DNA from: Albibacillus kandeliae
Lineage (GTDB): Bacteria; Pseudomonadota; Alphaproteobacteria; Rhodobacterales; Rhodobacteraceae
DNA length: 64,000 bases
Assembly (NCBI RefSeq): GCF_003116585.1
Contig: NZ_QEHM01000008.1
Span: 62,001-126,000, forward strand
Reading direction: 5' to 3'
The translations under genes and the position numbers were made by a program. Below are positions 9,337 to 18,157 of this stretch, one piece after another. Below the pieces are notes generated by a model, which was not told the origin of the DNA, did no database searches, and saw only the letters and a list, made by a program, of their open reading frames with translations. Every line of letters begins with the position of its first letter. Within the stretch, counting starts at the first letter, position 1.

Positions 9337-10590
9337 ATGACCTACCACCCCAAATCGGATTTCATCGCCATCATGATGGAACGCGGCTATCTCGCCGACT
9401 GCACCGATTATCAGGGTCTCGACGAGGCTTTGATGGTGCCGGGCCGGCCTGCCTATATCGGCTACGACGCGACCGCCAAGTCGCTGCACGTCGGCCATCT
9501 GCTGAACATCATGATGCTGCGCTGGTTCCAGAAAACCGGGCACAAGCCGATCACGCTGATGGGCGGGGGCACCACCAAGGTGGGCGACCCCTCGTTCCGG
9601 TCGGACGAGCGCCCGCTGCTGACGCCGGCGGCGATCGACGACAACATCGCCAGCATGAAGAACGTCTTTGCCAAATACCTCGCCTATGGCGACGGGGCCT
9701 CGGACGCGATCATGCTGAACAATGCCGAGTGGCTCGACGATCTGAACTACCTCGAATTCCTGCGTGACATCGGGCGGCATTTCTCGGTGAACCGGATGCT
9801 GTCGTTCGAGTCGGTGAAATCGCGGCTGGACCGCGAGCAGTCACTGAGCTTTCTCGAGTTCAACTACATGATCCTGCAGGCCTATGACTTCCTCGAGCTG
9901 AACCGGCGCTATGGCTGCATCCTGCAGATGGGCGGCTCGGACCAGTGGGGCAACATCATCAACGGGATCGACCTGACCCGGCGGGTGCTGGACCACGAGA
10001 TTTACGGGCTGACATCGCCGCTGCTGACCACCTCGGACGGGCGCAAGATGGGCAAGAGCCAGGGCGGTGCCATGTGGCTGAACGCCGACATGTTGTCGCC
10101 CTACGAGTTCTGGCAGTTCTGGCGCAACACCACCGATGCCGACGTGGGCCGGTTCCTCAAGCTCTACACCGAACTGCCGGTGGACGAGTGCGACCGGCTG
10201 GCGGCGCTGGCGGGGTCGGAGATCAACGAGGCGAAGATCATCCTTGCCAACGAGGTCACCGCGCTCTGCCACGGGGCCGAGGCTGCGGCAGCCGCCGAAG
10301 CGACCGCGCGCGAGGTCTTCGAGAAAGGTGGCATCGGGGACGATCTGCCGACGCTGGACCTGACCGCGGCCGAGGTGGCCGAGGGCATCTCGATCGTGCA
10401 GGTGATCGTGCGCGCGGGCCTTGCCAAGTCCGGCAAGGAGGCCAAGCGGCTGATCGCCGAGAATGGCGCACGCATGGATGATGCACCGCTGACCGACGCC
10501 GGGCTGATGCTCGACGCGGCGGCGCTGTCCTCGCCGATCAAGCTGACCGCGGGCAAGAAGCGCCACGCGCTGGTCAAGCTGGCGGGCTAA
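9337..10590 (+). CDS. tyrS: Tyrosyl-tRNA synthetase
   Basis: A 417-aa class I aminoacyl-tRNA synthetase. The HIGH-type motif is HVGH (residues 51-54), the tyrosine pocket appears in [12 protein letters not shown]...GGSDQWGNI, and the KMSKS-type loop is KMGKS in [10 protein letters not shown]. The C-terminal 60 residues form an S4-type RNA-binding domain. ATG 9337 is preceded by CCGGAGG at optimal distance; the upstream in-frame extension is non-homologous. Length is normal for a bacterial TyrRS. The stop overlaps the stop of a small minus-strand ORF by two bases. Confidence 0.97.
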   Translation: MTYHPKSDFIAIMMERGYLADCTDYQGLDEALMVPGRPAYIGYDATAKSLHVGHLLNIMMLRWFQKTGHKPITLMGGGTTKVGDPSFRSDERPLLTPAAIDDNIASMKNVFAKYLAYGDGASDAIMLNNAEWLDDLNYLEFLRDIGRHFSVNRMLSFESVKSRLDREQSLSFLEFNYMILQAYDFLELNRRYGCILQMGGSDQWGNIINGIDLTRRVLDHEIYGLTSPLLTTSDGRKMGKSQGGAMWLNADMLSPYEFWQFWRNTTDADVGRFLKLYTELPVDECDRLAALAGSEINEAKIILANEVTALCHGAEAAAAAEATAREVFEKGGIGDDLPTLDLTAAEVAEGISIVQVIVRAGLAKSGKEAKRLIAENGARMDDAPLTDAGLMLDAAALSSPIKLTAGKKRHALVKLAG

Positions 10591-10724
10591 AGCAGCCAGC
10601 GTTCCGCCAGCGAGAGCAACAGGAAGACCGGGAGCGAGAGCCCGGTCGCCAGCAACAGGGCCGCCGCCCGCGTCGGACGCGGTGCGGCGGCTTCTTTCGT
10701 GAGTGGCAGGCTTCGTCTTGTCAT
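10587..10724 (-). CDS. Small single-span membrane protein candidate, 45 aa
   Basis: A short ORF starting [20 protein letters not shown], with a basic, proline-bearing N-terminus followed by one hydrophobic helix (about residues 20-40, [20 protein letters not shown]) and a short ERWLL tail. The codons have strong third-position GC like known genes nearby. The stop overlaps the end of tyrS on the other strand, and the start is divergent from the acyltransferase gene, near a CtrA-like site. No ribosome site stands out. It could be a real small membrane protein or a chance ORF; family unknown. Confidence 0.42.
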   Translation of the reverse strand: MTRRSLPLTKEAAAPRPTRAAALLLATGLSLPVFLLLSLAERWLL

Positions 10725-10732
10725 GCGATCAG

Positions 10733-10753
10733 TTAACCATGCGTTAGGTTAAC
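10733..10753. promoter_or_regulatory. CtrA-like binding site
   Basis: TTAA, seven bases and TTAG (10733-10747), closely followed by another TTAAC (10749-10753). The alphaproteobacterial CtrA consensus is TTAA-N7-TTAA, so this is a one-mismatch match, with the first half reading TTAACCAT. It sits between the divergent 45-aa ORF and the acyltransferase gene. Confidence 0.35.
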
Positions 10754-10770
10754 ATCGGGTAAACGGGGGC

Positions 10771-11661
10771 ATGGATGATTCCGGCCCTCCTCCCCCTCGC
10801 CCGGTCCCCCTTCAGCAGCATCCGCAGTTCGCGGCGGCGCTGGCCGCTTGCGGGCAGGCCACGCTGCGCCCCGGCGGACCCTCGGGGCCCCTCGCCATGC
10901 TGCGCCGTCTGCCCGGTGGCCTGCCCCTCGCCATGATCTCGCGCGCGGCCCACCCGGCCGGGGACATACGGCGTATCGTGATGGACTCGGCACTGGCCCG
11001 CGTGCCGCTGCTGCTGGGGCCGGATGCCCCTGCACCGGACCTGCGCGAGATCGGCGCGGTGCCGCTGATGACACCGGCCACCGTTGCCGAACTGGATCTG
11101 CGCCCGGAGCCCGAGGCGCTGCGGGCCGGGCTGCTCCCGAAATGGCGCAATCGCCTTGGCCATGCGGAGCGTCAGGGGCTGCGGGTGGCGCGCGAGGGGC
11201 CGGATGGGTCTGCGCGCCACTGGTTGTTCCGTGCCGAGGCCGAGATGCAGGCCCGGCGAGGATATCGGACATGGCCGCTGGCGCTGATCCTTGCCTATGG
11301 CGCGGTGAACCCGGGGCAATGCGTGATCTTTGCGGCGCGGGAGCGTGGCGAGACCGTGGCCGCGATGCTGTTCCTTCGCCACGGGGGCGCGGCGACCTAC
11401 CAGATCGGCCAGACCAGCGCGCGCGGGCGGGCGCTGTCGGCGCACACCCTTCTGCTGTGGGAGGCGATGCTGTGGCTGCGCGCCGAGGGACACAGCCGGC
11501 TCGATCTCGGGCCCATCGACATGCAGCGCGGCGCGGGGCTGGCGCGGTTCAAGCTCGGGACCGGGGCGGAGTTGCGCCGGCTTGGGGGGACATGGGGCTG
11601 GTGGCCGCCACTGGGGCGCAGCCTCGGCCCCCTCGCGCGGCTGGACCTGCATCGGATGTGA
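10771..11661 (+). CDS. GNAT/FemAB-like (BioF2-type) N-acetyltransferase
   Basis: A 296-aa protein with a C-terminal acyltransferase fold of the Acetyltransf_6/FemAB-like kind. RAEAEMQARRGYRTWPLAL, ...VIFAARERGETVAAMLFLRHGGAATYQIG (beta-strand pair) and LDLGPIDMQRGAGLARFKLGTGAE (the family's glycine-bearing FKxgfG-like segment) are visible. Such proteins transfer acyl groups to amino acids or sugars, often for envelope polysaccharide; the substrate here is unknown. ATG 10771 follows soon after the CtrA-like site. The N-terminal 80 residues are proline/alanine-rich and less conserved-looking. It is convergent with uup, 19 bp apart. Confidence 0.7.
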   Translation: MDDSGPPPPRPVPLQQHPQFAAALAACGQATLRPGGPSGPLAMLRRLPGGLPLAMISRAAHPAGDIRRIVMDSALARVPLLLGPDAPAPDLREIGAVPLMTPATVAELDLRPEPEALRAGLLPKWRNRLGHAERQGLRVAREGPDGSARHWLFRAEAEMQARRGYRTWPLALILAYGAVNPGQCVIFAARERGETVAAMLFLRHGGAATYQIGQTSARGRALSAHTLLLWEAMLWLRAEGHSRLDLGPIDMQRGAGLARFKLGTGAELRRLGGTWGWWPPLGRSLGPLARLDLHRM

Positions 11662-11680
11662 CCCCGATGCGGACCTAAAT

Positions 11681-13486
11681 TCAGCCCTCGGCCTTTTCCT
11701 CGAGCAGGAGCCATTCCTCCTCGGCCGCCGAGAGCTTTTCCTGCCGCTCGACGAGGGCCTCGGTCGCCTTGCGGAACTTGACCGGTTCGCGGGTGAAGAG
11801 CTCCGGGTCGGCCATCAGCTGTTCCAGCTTGGCGATCTCGGCCTCCAGCCGCGCGATCTCGTCCGGCAGCGCTTCGAGCCGGTGCTTTTCGGTAAAGGAC
11901 AAGCCGGCCTTCTTCTTCGCCTCCTGCTTTACCTTCTGCTCGCTTGGCTTTGTTTTCTCTTCGGTTTTCACCTCGCGCGGGCCGCGCTGGCTGACGTAGT
12001 CGGTCCAGCCGCCTGCGTAGACGACGGCGTTGCCATCACCCTCCATCGCCACGGTGGCGGTGGCCACACGGTCAAGGAAATCCCGGTCGTGGCTGACCAG
12101 CAGAACGGTGCCGTCGTAGTCGTCCAGCACCTCCTGCAGGAGGTCGAGGGTTTCGACGTCGAGGTCGTTGGTCGGTTCGTCCAGCACCAGCAGGTTGCTC
12201 TGCCGGGCCATCAGCTTGGCCAGCAACAGCCGCGCCTTCTCGCCGCCCGAGAGCGACTTGACCGCGGCGCGCGCCTGCGCCTCGTCGAAGAGGAAGTCCT
12301 TGAGATAGCCGACCACGTGGCGCGGTGCTCCGCGCACCATAACCTGGTCCGCCTGCCCGCTCACGCGCATGTCCGGTTCGCCGGTCAGCGATTCCCAGAG
12401 CGACATGTTCGGGTCGAGCTGAGCCCGCGCCTGATCGAAAACGGCGATCTCGAGGTTGGTGCCAAGCCGGATGCTGCCCTCGTCGGGCGCCTCCTGCCCC
12501 AGCAGCAACTTCAGCAGCGTGGTCTTGCCCACGCCGTTGGGGCCCACAAAGGCCACGCGGTCGCCGCGTTCCACGGCCAGCGAGAAGCCCTTGACGATCT
12601 GCTTGTCGCCGAAGGTCTTGCTCACGCCCTCGGCGACGATCACCTTCTTGCCCGACTTGGGCCCGGATTCGAGCGCGAGGTCAGCCGTGCCCTTGCGGCG
12701 AATCTGCGAGGCCCGTTCGGCGCGCAGATCGGCGAGGGCCCGCACCCTGCCCTGATTCCGCTTGCGGCGCGCACTGATGCCTTCCACGGCCCAACGGGCC
12801 TCGGACTTGATGAGGCGATTGAGCTTGTGGCGCTGCATGTCCTCTTCCTCCCAGACCTGATCGCGCCAGCCCTCGAAGGCCTCGAATCCCTTCTCCTGCC
12901 GCCGCACCTGGCCCCGGTCGATCCAGAGGGTCGCGCGCGTCAGGTTCCGCAGGAAGGCGCGGTCGTGCGAGATCAGCACGAAGGCCGCCCGGGTCGCCTT
13001 GAGTTCGTTCTCGAGCCATTCGATGGCCTCGATGTCGAGGTGGTTGGTCGGTTCGTCCAGCAGCATCAGGTCGGGCGCACGCGCCATCAGACCGGCCAGC
13101 GCCGCGCGCCGCCGTTCCCCGCCCGAAGCGGTGGCGACGGGGCGGTCGGGGTCGAACTTGAGCCCCTCGCCCGCGCGCTCGACCTTGTAGAGTTCGCCCG
13201 GTTCCAGCCCCATCGAGGCGAATTCGCCCAGCGTCTCGCAGCCCGACATGTCGGGGTCCTGCTCCATGTAGCCGACGGAGAAGCCCGCCGGCAGGATGAC
13301 CTCGCCGCGGTCGGGATCGACCAGCCGCGCCATCACCTTCATCAGGGTGGATTTGCCCGATCCGTTGCGCCCGACAAGCGCCACGCGGTCGCCCTGGTGA
13401 ACCACCAGGTCGAGGTCGGAAAACACCGGGTCGCCCCCGAAGGTGAGCGAGATCCCGTTCAGCTGGAGAAGAGGTATACGTGCCAT
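11681..13486 (-). CDS. uup: ABC-F family ATPase, Uup type
   Basis: A 601-aa soluble protein with two ABC ATPase domains and no membrane segment. Domain 1 has Walker A GRNGSGKST (about residues 39-47), signature SGGERRR and Walker B LMLLDEPTN. Domain 2 has GPNGVGKTT, LSGGEKARL and LLVLDEPTNDLD. The inter-domain linker is Arg/Lys-rich, and the C-terminal ~80 residues are a charged coiled coil (EKHRLEALPDEIARLEAEI), as in Uup, which binds DNA/ribosomes and affects transposon excision and ribosome assembly. The C-terminal coil argues for Uup rather than EttA. It is 82 bp from olsB on the same strand. Confidence 0.92.
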   Translation of the reverse strand: MARIPLLQLNGISLTFGGDPVFSDLDLVVHQGDRVALVGRNGSGKSTLMKVMARLVDPDRGEVILPAGFSVGYMEQDPDMSGCETLGEFASMGLEPGELYKVERAGEGLKFDPDRPVATASGGERRRAALAGLMARAPDLMLLDEPTNHLDIEAIEWLENELKATRAAFVLISHDRAFLRNLTRATLWIDRGQVRRQEKGFEAFEGWRDQVWEEEDMQRHKLNRLIKSEARWAVEGISARRKRNQGRVRALADLRAERASQIRRKGTADLALESGPKSGKKVIVAEGVSKTFGDKQIVKGFSLAVERGDRVAFVGPNGVGKTTLLKLLLGQEAPDEGSIRLGTNLEIAVFDQARAQLDPNMSLWESLTGEPDMRVSGQADQVMVRGAPRHVVGYLKDFLFDEAQARAAVKSLSGGEKARLLLAKLMARQSNLLVLDEPTNDLDVETLDLLQEVLDDYDGTVLLVSHDRDFLDRVATATVAMEGDGNAVVYAGGWTDYVSQRGPREVKTEEKTKPSEQKVKQEAKKKAGLSFTEKHRLEALPDEIARLEAEIAKLEQLMADPELFTREPVKFRKATEALVERQEKLSAAEEEWLLLEEKAEG

Positions 13487-13539
13487 ATGGGCGAGCTATC
13501 CCTGCGCCCGCGCAACGTCAACGGGGCGCGCGCGGCGGC

Positions 13540-13562
13540 CCCATCTTCTTTCGGCAAATACG
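13540..13562. repeat. Single arm of the CCCATCTT...CAAATAC element
   Basis: CCCATCTTCTTTCGGCAAATACG resembles the right arm of the inverted repeat at 8103-8126. It lies 54 bp upstream of uup and 6 bp after the olsB stop, so it may act as part of an olsB 3' end. Confidence 0.5.
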
Positions 13563-13567
13563 CGACT

Positions 13568-14308
13568 CTACCCGGCCACTGCCCGCAGCAGACGTTTGCG
13601 CGCCGGGGGAATCGCCCCGATTTCGAGCCCGGTGAAAACGTGGAGGGTGTTCAGCTGCCGGTCCACCACGGCGTGATCGCTGACCCAGCCGCCCATCATC
13701 AGGTAGGTGCGCAGCAGCGGCGGCATCCGCAGCATGGCCTTCTTCGCGTCGGGCTTGCGCCGCAGCCGTGCGGCATAGCGGAAGACCTCGCCCGCCTTGA
13801 CCTTGGGCCACCAGCGCTTGGGCGCGAGGTGGCGGGCCTTGAGCATTGCGAAGGCGTCGAGATAGTCCTCGGTCTCGGTCCCGGCGAAGGAGGAGCAGCC
13901 GAACAACATGCCGATGCCGTTGTCGTCGACGAATCCGGTCATCGCGCCCCAGGCGACGCGCAGGATGTCGGGGTCCTTCCAATTGGGGTGGATGCAGAAG
14001 CGGCCCATCTCGACCATGCGGCCCTCGAACCCGGCAAGCGCCTCGAGCCCGTAGAACTGCGCGGAGTAGCTGCGGCCGACCTCGGCCCCGCCTTCGAGCA
14101 CCAGCATCCGGAAGCAGCAGACCAGTGTGCCGCTGCGCACCTCGTGCACCAGCACATGCGCGCATTCGCGGTCAAAACGGTCGCGGTCGGGGCCGGTGGT
14201 GCGGAAGGCCAGCGTGCGCAGGGCCTGCGCCGCGGCGAGATCCTCGGAGGTCTCCGCCAGCCGTGCGCTGTAGCGGCCTCTGGTCAGAAGGGACATCTTG
14301 CGCAACAT
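13568..14308 (-). CDS. olsB: Ornithine N-alpha-acyltransferase (OlsB-like, GNAT)
   Basis: A 246-aa GNAT protein of the hemolysin/OlsB type (PF13444), which moves a 3-hydroxyacyl group from ACP to L-ornithine to make lyso-ornithine lipid. Visible family motifs are AQALRTLAFRT near the N-terminus, ...GAEVGRSYSAQFYGLEAL, EMGRFCIHPNWKDPDILRVAW (about residues 97-117), FGCSSFAGTE and ARHLAPKRWW. The start ATG 14308 has GGAGG four bases upstream. The usual partner olsA is not next to it, so ornithine lipid synthesis would need an olsA elsewhere. It lies 109 bp from bamE on the same strand. Confidence 0.82.
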   Translation of the reverse strand: MLRKMSLLTRGRYSARLAETSEDLAAAQALRTLAFRTTGPDRDRFDRECAHVLVHEVRSGTLVCCFRMLVLEGGAEVGRSYSAQFYGLEALAGFEGRMVEMGRFCIHPNWKDPDILRVAWGAMTGFVDDNGIGMLFGCSSFAGTETEDYLDAFAMLKARHLAPKRWWPKVKAGEVFRYAARLRRKPDAKKAMLRMPPLLRTYLMMGGWVSDHAVVDRQLNTLHVFTGLEIGAIPPARKRLLRAVAG

Positions 14309-14417
14309 GGGGCCTCCACGAGACGATACCTGTTACAGTAGGTCTGCGGCCTTCTACGCACAAGTTATGACAGGGGCATGACCCGGAAGAGGCGCGGCGT
14401 GACCGCCGCGCGCCGCC

Positions 14418-14888
14418 TTACTCCTGGGCGAAATCGCCGGGGTTGATGCGCCCTATGTTACGCAGCAGCTGCTGGATGAAGGTACGGTCGGATTCGCCGT
14501 TGTCGGTGACCCGGTGCTCCAGCGGGATCACCCGGCCGTCCTCGAGGCCGTAACGCTCGACCCCGCTGACCACACCGCGGCTGTCGAAGCTGATCGCCAC
14601 CAGTTCGCGGTTGACCAGCTTGGGCTCGGTGGCGCCGTAATAGCGCATCCGGCTGGCGATGTAGTAATAGCCGCTTTCCTTGAGGACGCCCGAGGCACCG
14701 GGCGAGCCGATGGCCTGGAACACGGTCTCGCGGGTGTCCTTGCCGACCTGGATCTCGGACAGTTCCGACGGGGTGGGCACATAACCGAATTTGCGGTAGG
14801 TGGAGATACAGGCCGTGCAGGTCAGGGCCACCAGTCCCATCAGCACCATGCGGCGCACCACGGTCCACGAAGTCACGATACCACTCAT
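14418..14888 (-). CDS. bamE: Outer membrane assembly lipoprotein BamE (SmpA/OmlA)
   Basis: A 156-aa exported protein with a hydrophobic signal ending in a lipobox-like CTAC (Cys27), then GYVPTPSELSEIQVGKDTRETVFQAIG, the SmpA/OmlA hallmark (substrate-facing GxxxxxV...G region). ESGYYYIASRMRYYGATEPKLVNRELVAISFD is the second conserved block. BamE is a small subunit of the BAM complex that folds beta-barrels into the outer membrane. The alphaproteobacterial version has a longer C-terminal tail, as here. It is divergent from yceD (84 bp). Confidence 0.88.
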   Translation of the reverse strand: MSGIVTSWTVVRRMVLMGLVALTCTACISTYRKFGYVPTPSELSEIQVGKDTRETVFQAIGSPGASGVLKESGYYYIASRMRYYGATEPKLVNRELVAISFDSRGVVSGVERYGLEDGRVIPLEHRVTDNGESDRTFIQQLLRNIGRINPGDFAQE

Positions 14889-14972
14889 TCTTGCCCTCTT
14901 GCCTTGGCCTTGACCGGCTTCTATCCCGATTAGCGGCTCCGCGCCACCGGTTCAAGAAACGAAAGTTCCGCC

Positions 14973-15509
14973 ATGCCCACCACCCAGCCCTTCCGGGTCG
15001 CCGACCTGGCGCAGAACAGGTCAACCCCCTTCGAACTCCGCCCCGATGCGGCGGAACTGTCGGCCCTCGCCGAGGAGCTTGGACTTCTCGGGCTGCGCAA
15101 GCTCTCCTTCTCCGGCCAGATCGCCGGTCAGGGGCGCCGCGACTGGGTACTGACCGGGCAGCTTGGCGCGACGGTCGTGCAGCCCTGCGTGGTCACGCTG
15201 GAGCCGGTGACGACCCGGATCGACACCGAGGTCACGCGGACCTACCTGGCCGAGATGCCCGAGCCCGAGGGCGAGGAAGTCGAGATGCCGGAAGACGACA
15301 CCCAGGAGCAGCTGGGGTCGGTCATCGACCCCGGTCAGGTCATGGTCGAGGCGCTGGCCCTTGCATTGCCGCTCTATCCGCGCAAGGAAGGGGTCGGATC
15401 GGGCGACGCGTCCTTTGCAGGTCCGGGCATCACGCCCATGACCGACGAGGAGGCCAAGCCCTTTGCCGGTCTGGCAGCGCTTCGCGACTCGCTGAAGAAG
15501 GAGGAGTAG
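14973..15509 (+). CDS. yceD: YceD/DUF177 family protein
   Basis: A 178-aa DUF177 protein. The core has VVQPCVVTLEPVTTRIDTEVTRTY (about residues 69-91) with the single conserved cysteine, then the acidic EPEGEEVEMPEDD, and IDPGQVMVEALALALPLYPRKEG, the conserved helix with L/P pattern. In bacteria yceD sits just upstream of rpmF and plsX, as here. In plants and E. coli the family is linked to 23S rRNA processing/accumulation, but detailed chemistry is unknown. The terminal DSLKKEE is typical. Confidence 0.9.
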   Translation: MPTTQPFRVADLAQNRSTPFELRPDAAELSALAEELGLLGLRKLSFSGQIAGQGRRDWVLTGQLGATVVQPCVVTLEPVTTRIDTEVTRTYLAEMPEPEGEEVEMPEDDTQEQLGSVIDPGQVMVEALALALPLYPRKEGVGSGDASFAGPGITPMTDEEAKPFAGLAALRDSLKKEE

Positions 15510-15553
15510 ACCTTCGCGGCACTACCGCGACGGAACGTCCCGCCAAAAAGCGC

Positions 15554-15581
15554 TTGCACGGAACGGGATTCGCAGTATTTT
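15554..15581 (+). promoter_or_regulatory. Putative sigma-70 promoter upstream of rpmF
   Basis: TTGCAC (15554-15559), a 16-base spacer and TATTTT (15576-15581). It lies in the 209-bp gap between yceD and rpmF, so rpmF-plsX-fabH may have their own promoter. Confidence 0.4.
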
Positions 15582-15718
15582 CGCGCGCTCATCGGATTTT
15601 TGGTTGGACAACGCGGGGCCTTGGCCCTAAACGCACGTCACGCCGCGACACGCGCCCGAAGAATGGAAACACAAGTCGCCGGGACCGCCCGCCGACGTAA
15701 CGAGATAAAGGTTGAGAC

Positions 15719-15925
15719 ATGGCTGTCCAACAGAACAAAGTATCGAAATCGCGCCGCAACAACCGCCGCGCACATGACGCCCTGGTTGCGGCAAACCCCA
15801 ACGAATGCCCGAACTGTGGCGAGCTGAAACGCCCGCACCACATCTGTGCATCCTGCGGCCACTACGATGACAAAGAGATCGTAGCGCAGGCGGAAGAAAT
15901 CGACCTGGACGAAGACGCGGCATAA
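15719..15925 (+). CDS. rpmF: 50S ribosomal protein L32
   Basis: A 68-aa basic protein starting [20 protein letters not shown], the universal L32 start. Two zinc-binding CxxC pairs are present: [18 protein letters not shown] (residues 26-43), so this is the zinc form. The C-terminal DEDAA tail is acidic. It is followed after 24 bp by plsX, an arrangement conserved in Proteobacteria that links ribosome production to phospholipid synthesis. Confidence 0.98.
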   Translation: MAVQQNKVSKSRRNNRRAHDALVAANPNECPNCGELKRPHHICASCGHYDDKEIVAQAEEIDLDEDAA

Positions 15926-15949
15926 ATTAAGGCGGCGGGCCATCCTACA

Positions 15950-17083
15950 ATGACAGCCCAGCCTGAACAGCCGACTTCCCAGGCCGATACGTCCGACGGC
16001 CGTATCATCATCTCGGTCGACGCCATGGGTGGCGATGCCGGTGCAACCACCGTCATCGCCGGCATGGACGAATCCGCACGCAAGAACCCGAACATCGGGT
16101 TTGTCCTGCACGGCCCCCGGGCCGAGCTGGAACCCCTTGTCTCGCGCAGGCGCAGCCTCGCGGGGCGCGTAAGCTATTGTGACGCCGCCGACGTGGTGAC
16201 GATGGAGGACAAGCCGAGCCAGGTGGTCCGCCACGGCAAGGGCACCTCCATGTGGTCGGCCATCGAGTCGGTCCGGACGGGTGAGGCGAAGGCCGCCGTG
16301 TCCTGCGGCAATACCGGCGCGCTGATGGCGCTGTCGATGATCCGGCTCAGGCGCCTGCCCGGCGTGAACCGTCCCGCCATTGCCATTCTCTGGCCCTCGC
16401 GCAATCCGCAGGGGTTCAACGTCATGCTCGACGTGGGCGCCGATGTGCGCGCCGACGCGCAGGACCTGCTGCAGTTCGCCCTGATGGGCACCTCCTACGC
16501 CCGCAACGGCATGAACCTTGCCCGCCCCCGCATCGGCCTGCTGAACGTGGGCACCGAGGAGCACAAGGGCCGGCAGGAGCTGAAGGACGCGCATGCGCTG
16601 ATCTCGCGCGTGGCCGAGAGCAGCAGCTTTGACTTCGTGGGATTCGTCGAGGGCACGGACCTCGCCGGCGATGTCGCCGACGTGATCGTGACCGACGGGT
16701 TTACCGGCAACGTGGCGATCAAGACGGGCGAAGGCACCGCCGGGATGATCGGCGACGCGCTGCGCGAGGCGTTCCAGTACTCGCCCCTGTCACGGCTGGC
16801 ATCGATTCTCGCCATCACCTCGCTGCGCCGCCTGAAGAAGCGGATCGACCCGCGCCGAGTGAACGGCGGGGTGTTTCTGGGGCTGAACGGCACCATCGTG
16901 AAATCGCATGGCAGCGCCGACGCCACGGGCGTTTCGGCCGCCATCAAGCTGGCCTTCCGGCTGGCCGAGTCGGGCTTCAGCGAAAAACTCGCGGCGCGGG
17001 TTGCATCCGCCGCCGAGCTTTCACAAGATGCCGCAAAATTCGGCGAAACGGACGCCGGCGATGAAAAAGAAGGACAGGCATGA
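15950..17083 (+). CDS. plsX: Phosphate acyltransferase PlsX
   Basis: A 377-aa peripheral membrane enzyme that converts acyl-ACP to acyl-phosphate at the first step of phospholipid synthesis. Conserved blocks include ISVDAMGGDAG (about residues 22-32), SCGNTGALMA, NPQGFNVMLDVGADV, RPRIGLLNVGTEEHKG and VNGGVFLGLNGTIVKSHGSAD. Length is slightly above the usual 340 aa because of an N-terminal polar extension (residues 1-20) and a charged C-terminal tail. The stop overlaps the fabH start (ATGA, 17080-17083), implying translational coupling. Confidence 0.97.
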   Translation: MTAQPEQPTSQADTSDGRIIISVDAMGGDAGATTVIAGMDESARKNPNIGFVLHGPRAELEPLVSRRRSLAGRVSYCDAADVVTMEDKPSQVVRHGKGTSMWSAIESVRTGEAKAAVSCGNTGALMALSMIRLRRLPGVNRPAIAILWPSRNPQGFNVMLDVGADVRADAQDLLQFALMGTSYARNGMNLARPRIGLLNVGTEEHKGRQELKDAHALISRVAESSSFDFVGFVEGTDLAGDVADVIVTDGFTGNVAIKTGEGTAGMIGDALREAFQYSPLSRLASILAITSLRRLKKRIDPRRVNGGVFLGLNGTIVKSHGSADATGVSAAIKLAFRLAESGFSEKLAARVASAAELSQDAAKFGETDAGDEKEGQA

Positions 17084-18051
17084 CCACGCGAGCGGTTGTT
17101 ATCGGAGTAGGCCACTATCTCCCTGAGCGGGTGGTCCCCAATTCTGAGTTCGAAGCGACCCTCGACACGACCGACGAATGGATTCGCACGCGCTCGGGAA
17201 TCGAGCGCCGGCACTTTGCCGCCGAGGGCGAGACGACCTCGCAGATGGCCGCCAATGCCGCGCGTGCCGCCCTGGCCGATGCCGGGATCGGCGCGGACCG
17301 GATCGACACCATCATCGTCGCTACCTCGACCGCCGACCTGACCTTTCCCTCGGCTGCCACCATGGTGCAGGCCGAGTTGGAGATGGAAACCGGCTTTGCC
17401 TTTGACGTGCAGGCCGTCTGCGCCGGGTTCATCTACGCCCTTGCCAACGCCAATGCCCTGATCGCCTCTGGTCAGGCCGAGCGGGTGCTGGTGATCGGGG
17501 CCGAGACCTTCAGCCGGATCATGGACTGGAGCGACCGGTCAACCTGCGTTCTCTTCGGCGATGGCGCCGGGGCCCTCGTGCTGGAGGCCCGCCCGGGCGG
17601 CGGCACCTCGGACGACCGGGGCATCCTCGCCACCGACTTGCACTCCGACGGGCGCTACAAGGACCTGCTCTATGTCGACGGCGGGGTTTCGACCCAGTCG
17701 ACCGGGCACCTGCGGATGCAGGGCAACCAGGTCTTCCGCCACGCGGTCGAGAAGCTCGCCTCCACTGCCAACATCTCTCTCGGCAAGGCCAACCTGACGA
17801 GCGATGACGTGGACTGGATCGTGCCGCATCAGGCCAACATCCGGATCATCCAGGGCACCGCCAAGAAGATGGGCCTGCCGATGGACAAGGTCGTCGTCAC
17901 CGTGCAGGATCACGGGAACACCTCGGCAGCCTCCATTCCGCTTGCCCTGTCGGTCGGAAAGCAGCGCGGCCAGATCAAGGAAGGCGACCTGATCGTCACC
18001 GAAGCGATCGGCGGCGGGCTTGCCTGGGGCTCTGTCGTCCTGCGCTGGTAA
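17080..18051 (+). CDS. fabH: Beta-ketoacyl-ACP synthase III
   Basis: A 323-aa condensing enzyme that starts fatty acid synthesis by joining acetyl-CoA and malonyl-ACP. The catalytic triad is visible: Cys114 in FDVQAVCAGFIYA, His in WIVPHQANIRI (about residue 250) and Asn in DHGNTSAASIPLAL (about residue 280). Substrate-pocket and NDDG-like glycine motifs (FGDGAGALVLE, ...AIGGGLAWGSVVLRW) are intact. It overlaps plsX by four bases. Length is normal. Confidence 0.98.
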   Translation: MTTRAVVIGVGHYLPERVVPNSEFEATLDTTDEWIRTRSGIERRHFAAEGETTSQMAANAARAALADAGIGADRIDTIIVATSTADLTFPSAATMVQAELEMETGFAFDVQAVCAGFIYALANANALIASGQAERVLVIGAETFSRIMDWSDRSTCVLFGDGAGALVLEARPGGGTSDDRGILATDLHSDGRYKDLLYVDGGVSTQSTGHLRMQGNQVFRHAVEKLASTANISLGKANLTSDDVDWIVPHQANIRIIQGTAKKMGLPMDKVVVTVQDHGNTSAASIPLALSVGKQRGQIKEGDLIVTEAIGGGLAWGSVVLRW

Positions 18052-18095
18052 TTCCTGCGCGGCATAGCAGTGCCTTTAAGGTAGCCCGCAAATCA

Positions 18096-18131
18096 TTGAC
18101 ATTGACAGTTAATTTGCGCTGGCCCTATGCT
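18096..18131 (+). promoter_or_regulatory. Putative promoter of ihfA with tandem TTGACA hexamers
   Basis: Two perfect TTGACA hexamers lie end to end (18096-18101 and 18102-18107). The second is 18 bases from TATGCT (18126-18131). The expected transcript start is about 20 bases before the ribosome site AGAGGGGGA and the ihfA ATG. Confidence 0.55.
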
Positions 18132-18157
18132 GACCCGAAACAGCAGAGGGGGAAGTT

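Noticed and set aside
11330..14341. A 1003-codon open frame on the plus strand opposite uup and olsB
   Set aside because: High-GC antisense frames often stay open. Its translation has no family character, while the minus strand encodes two clear proteins with full motifs.
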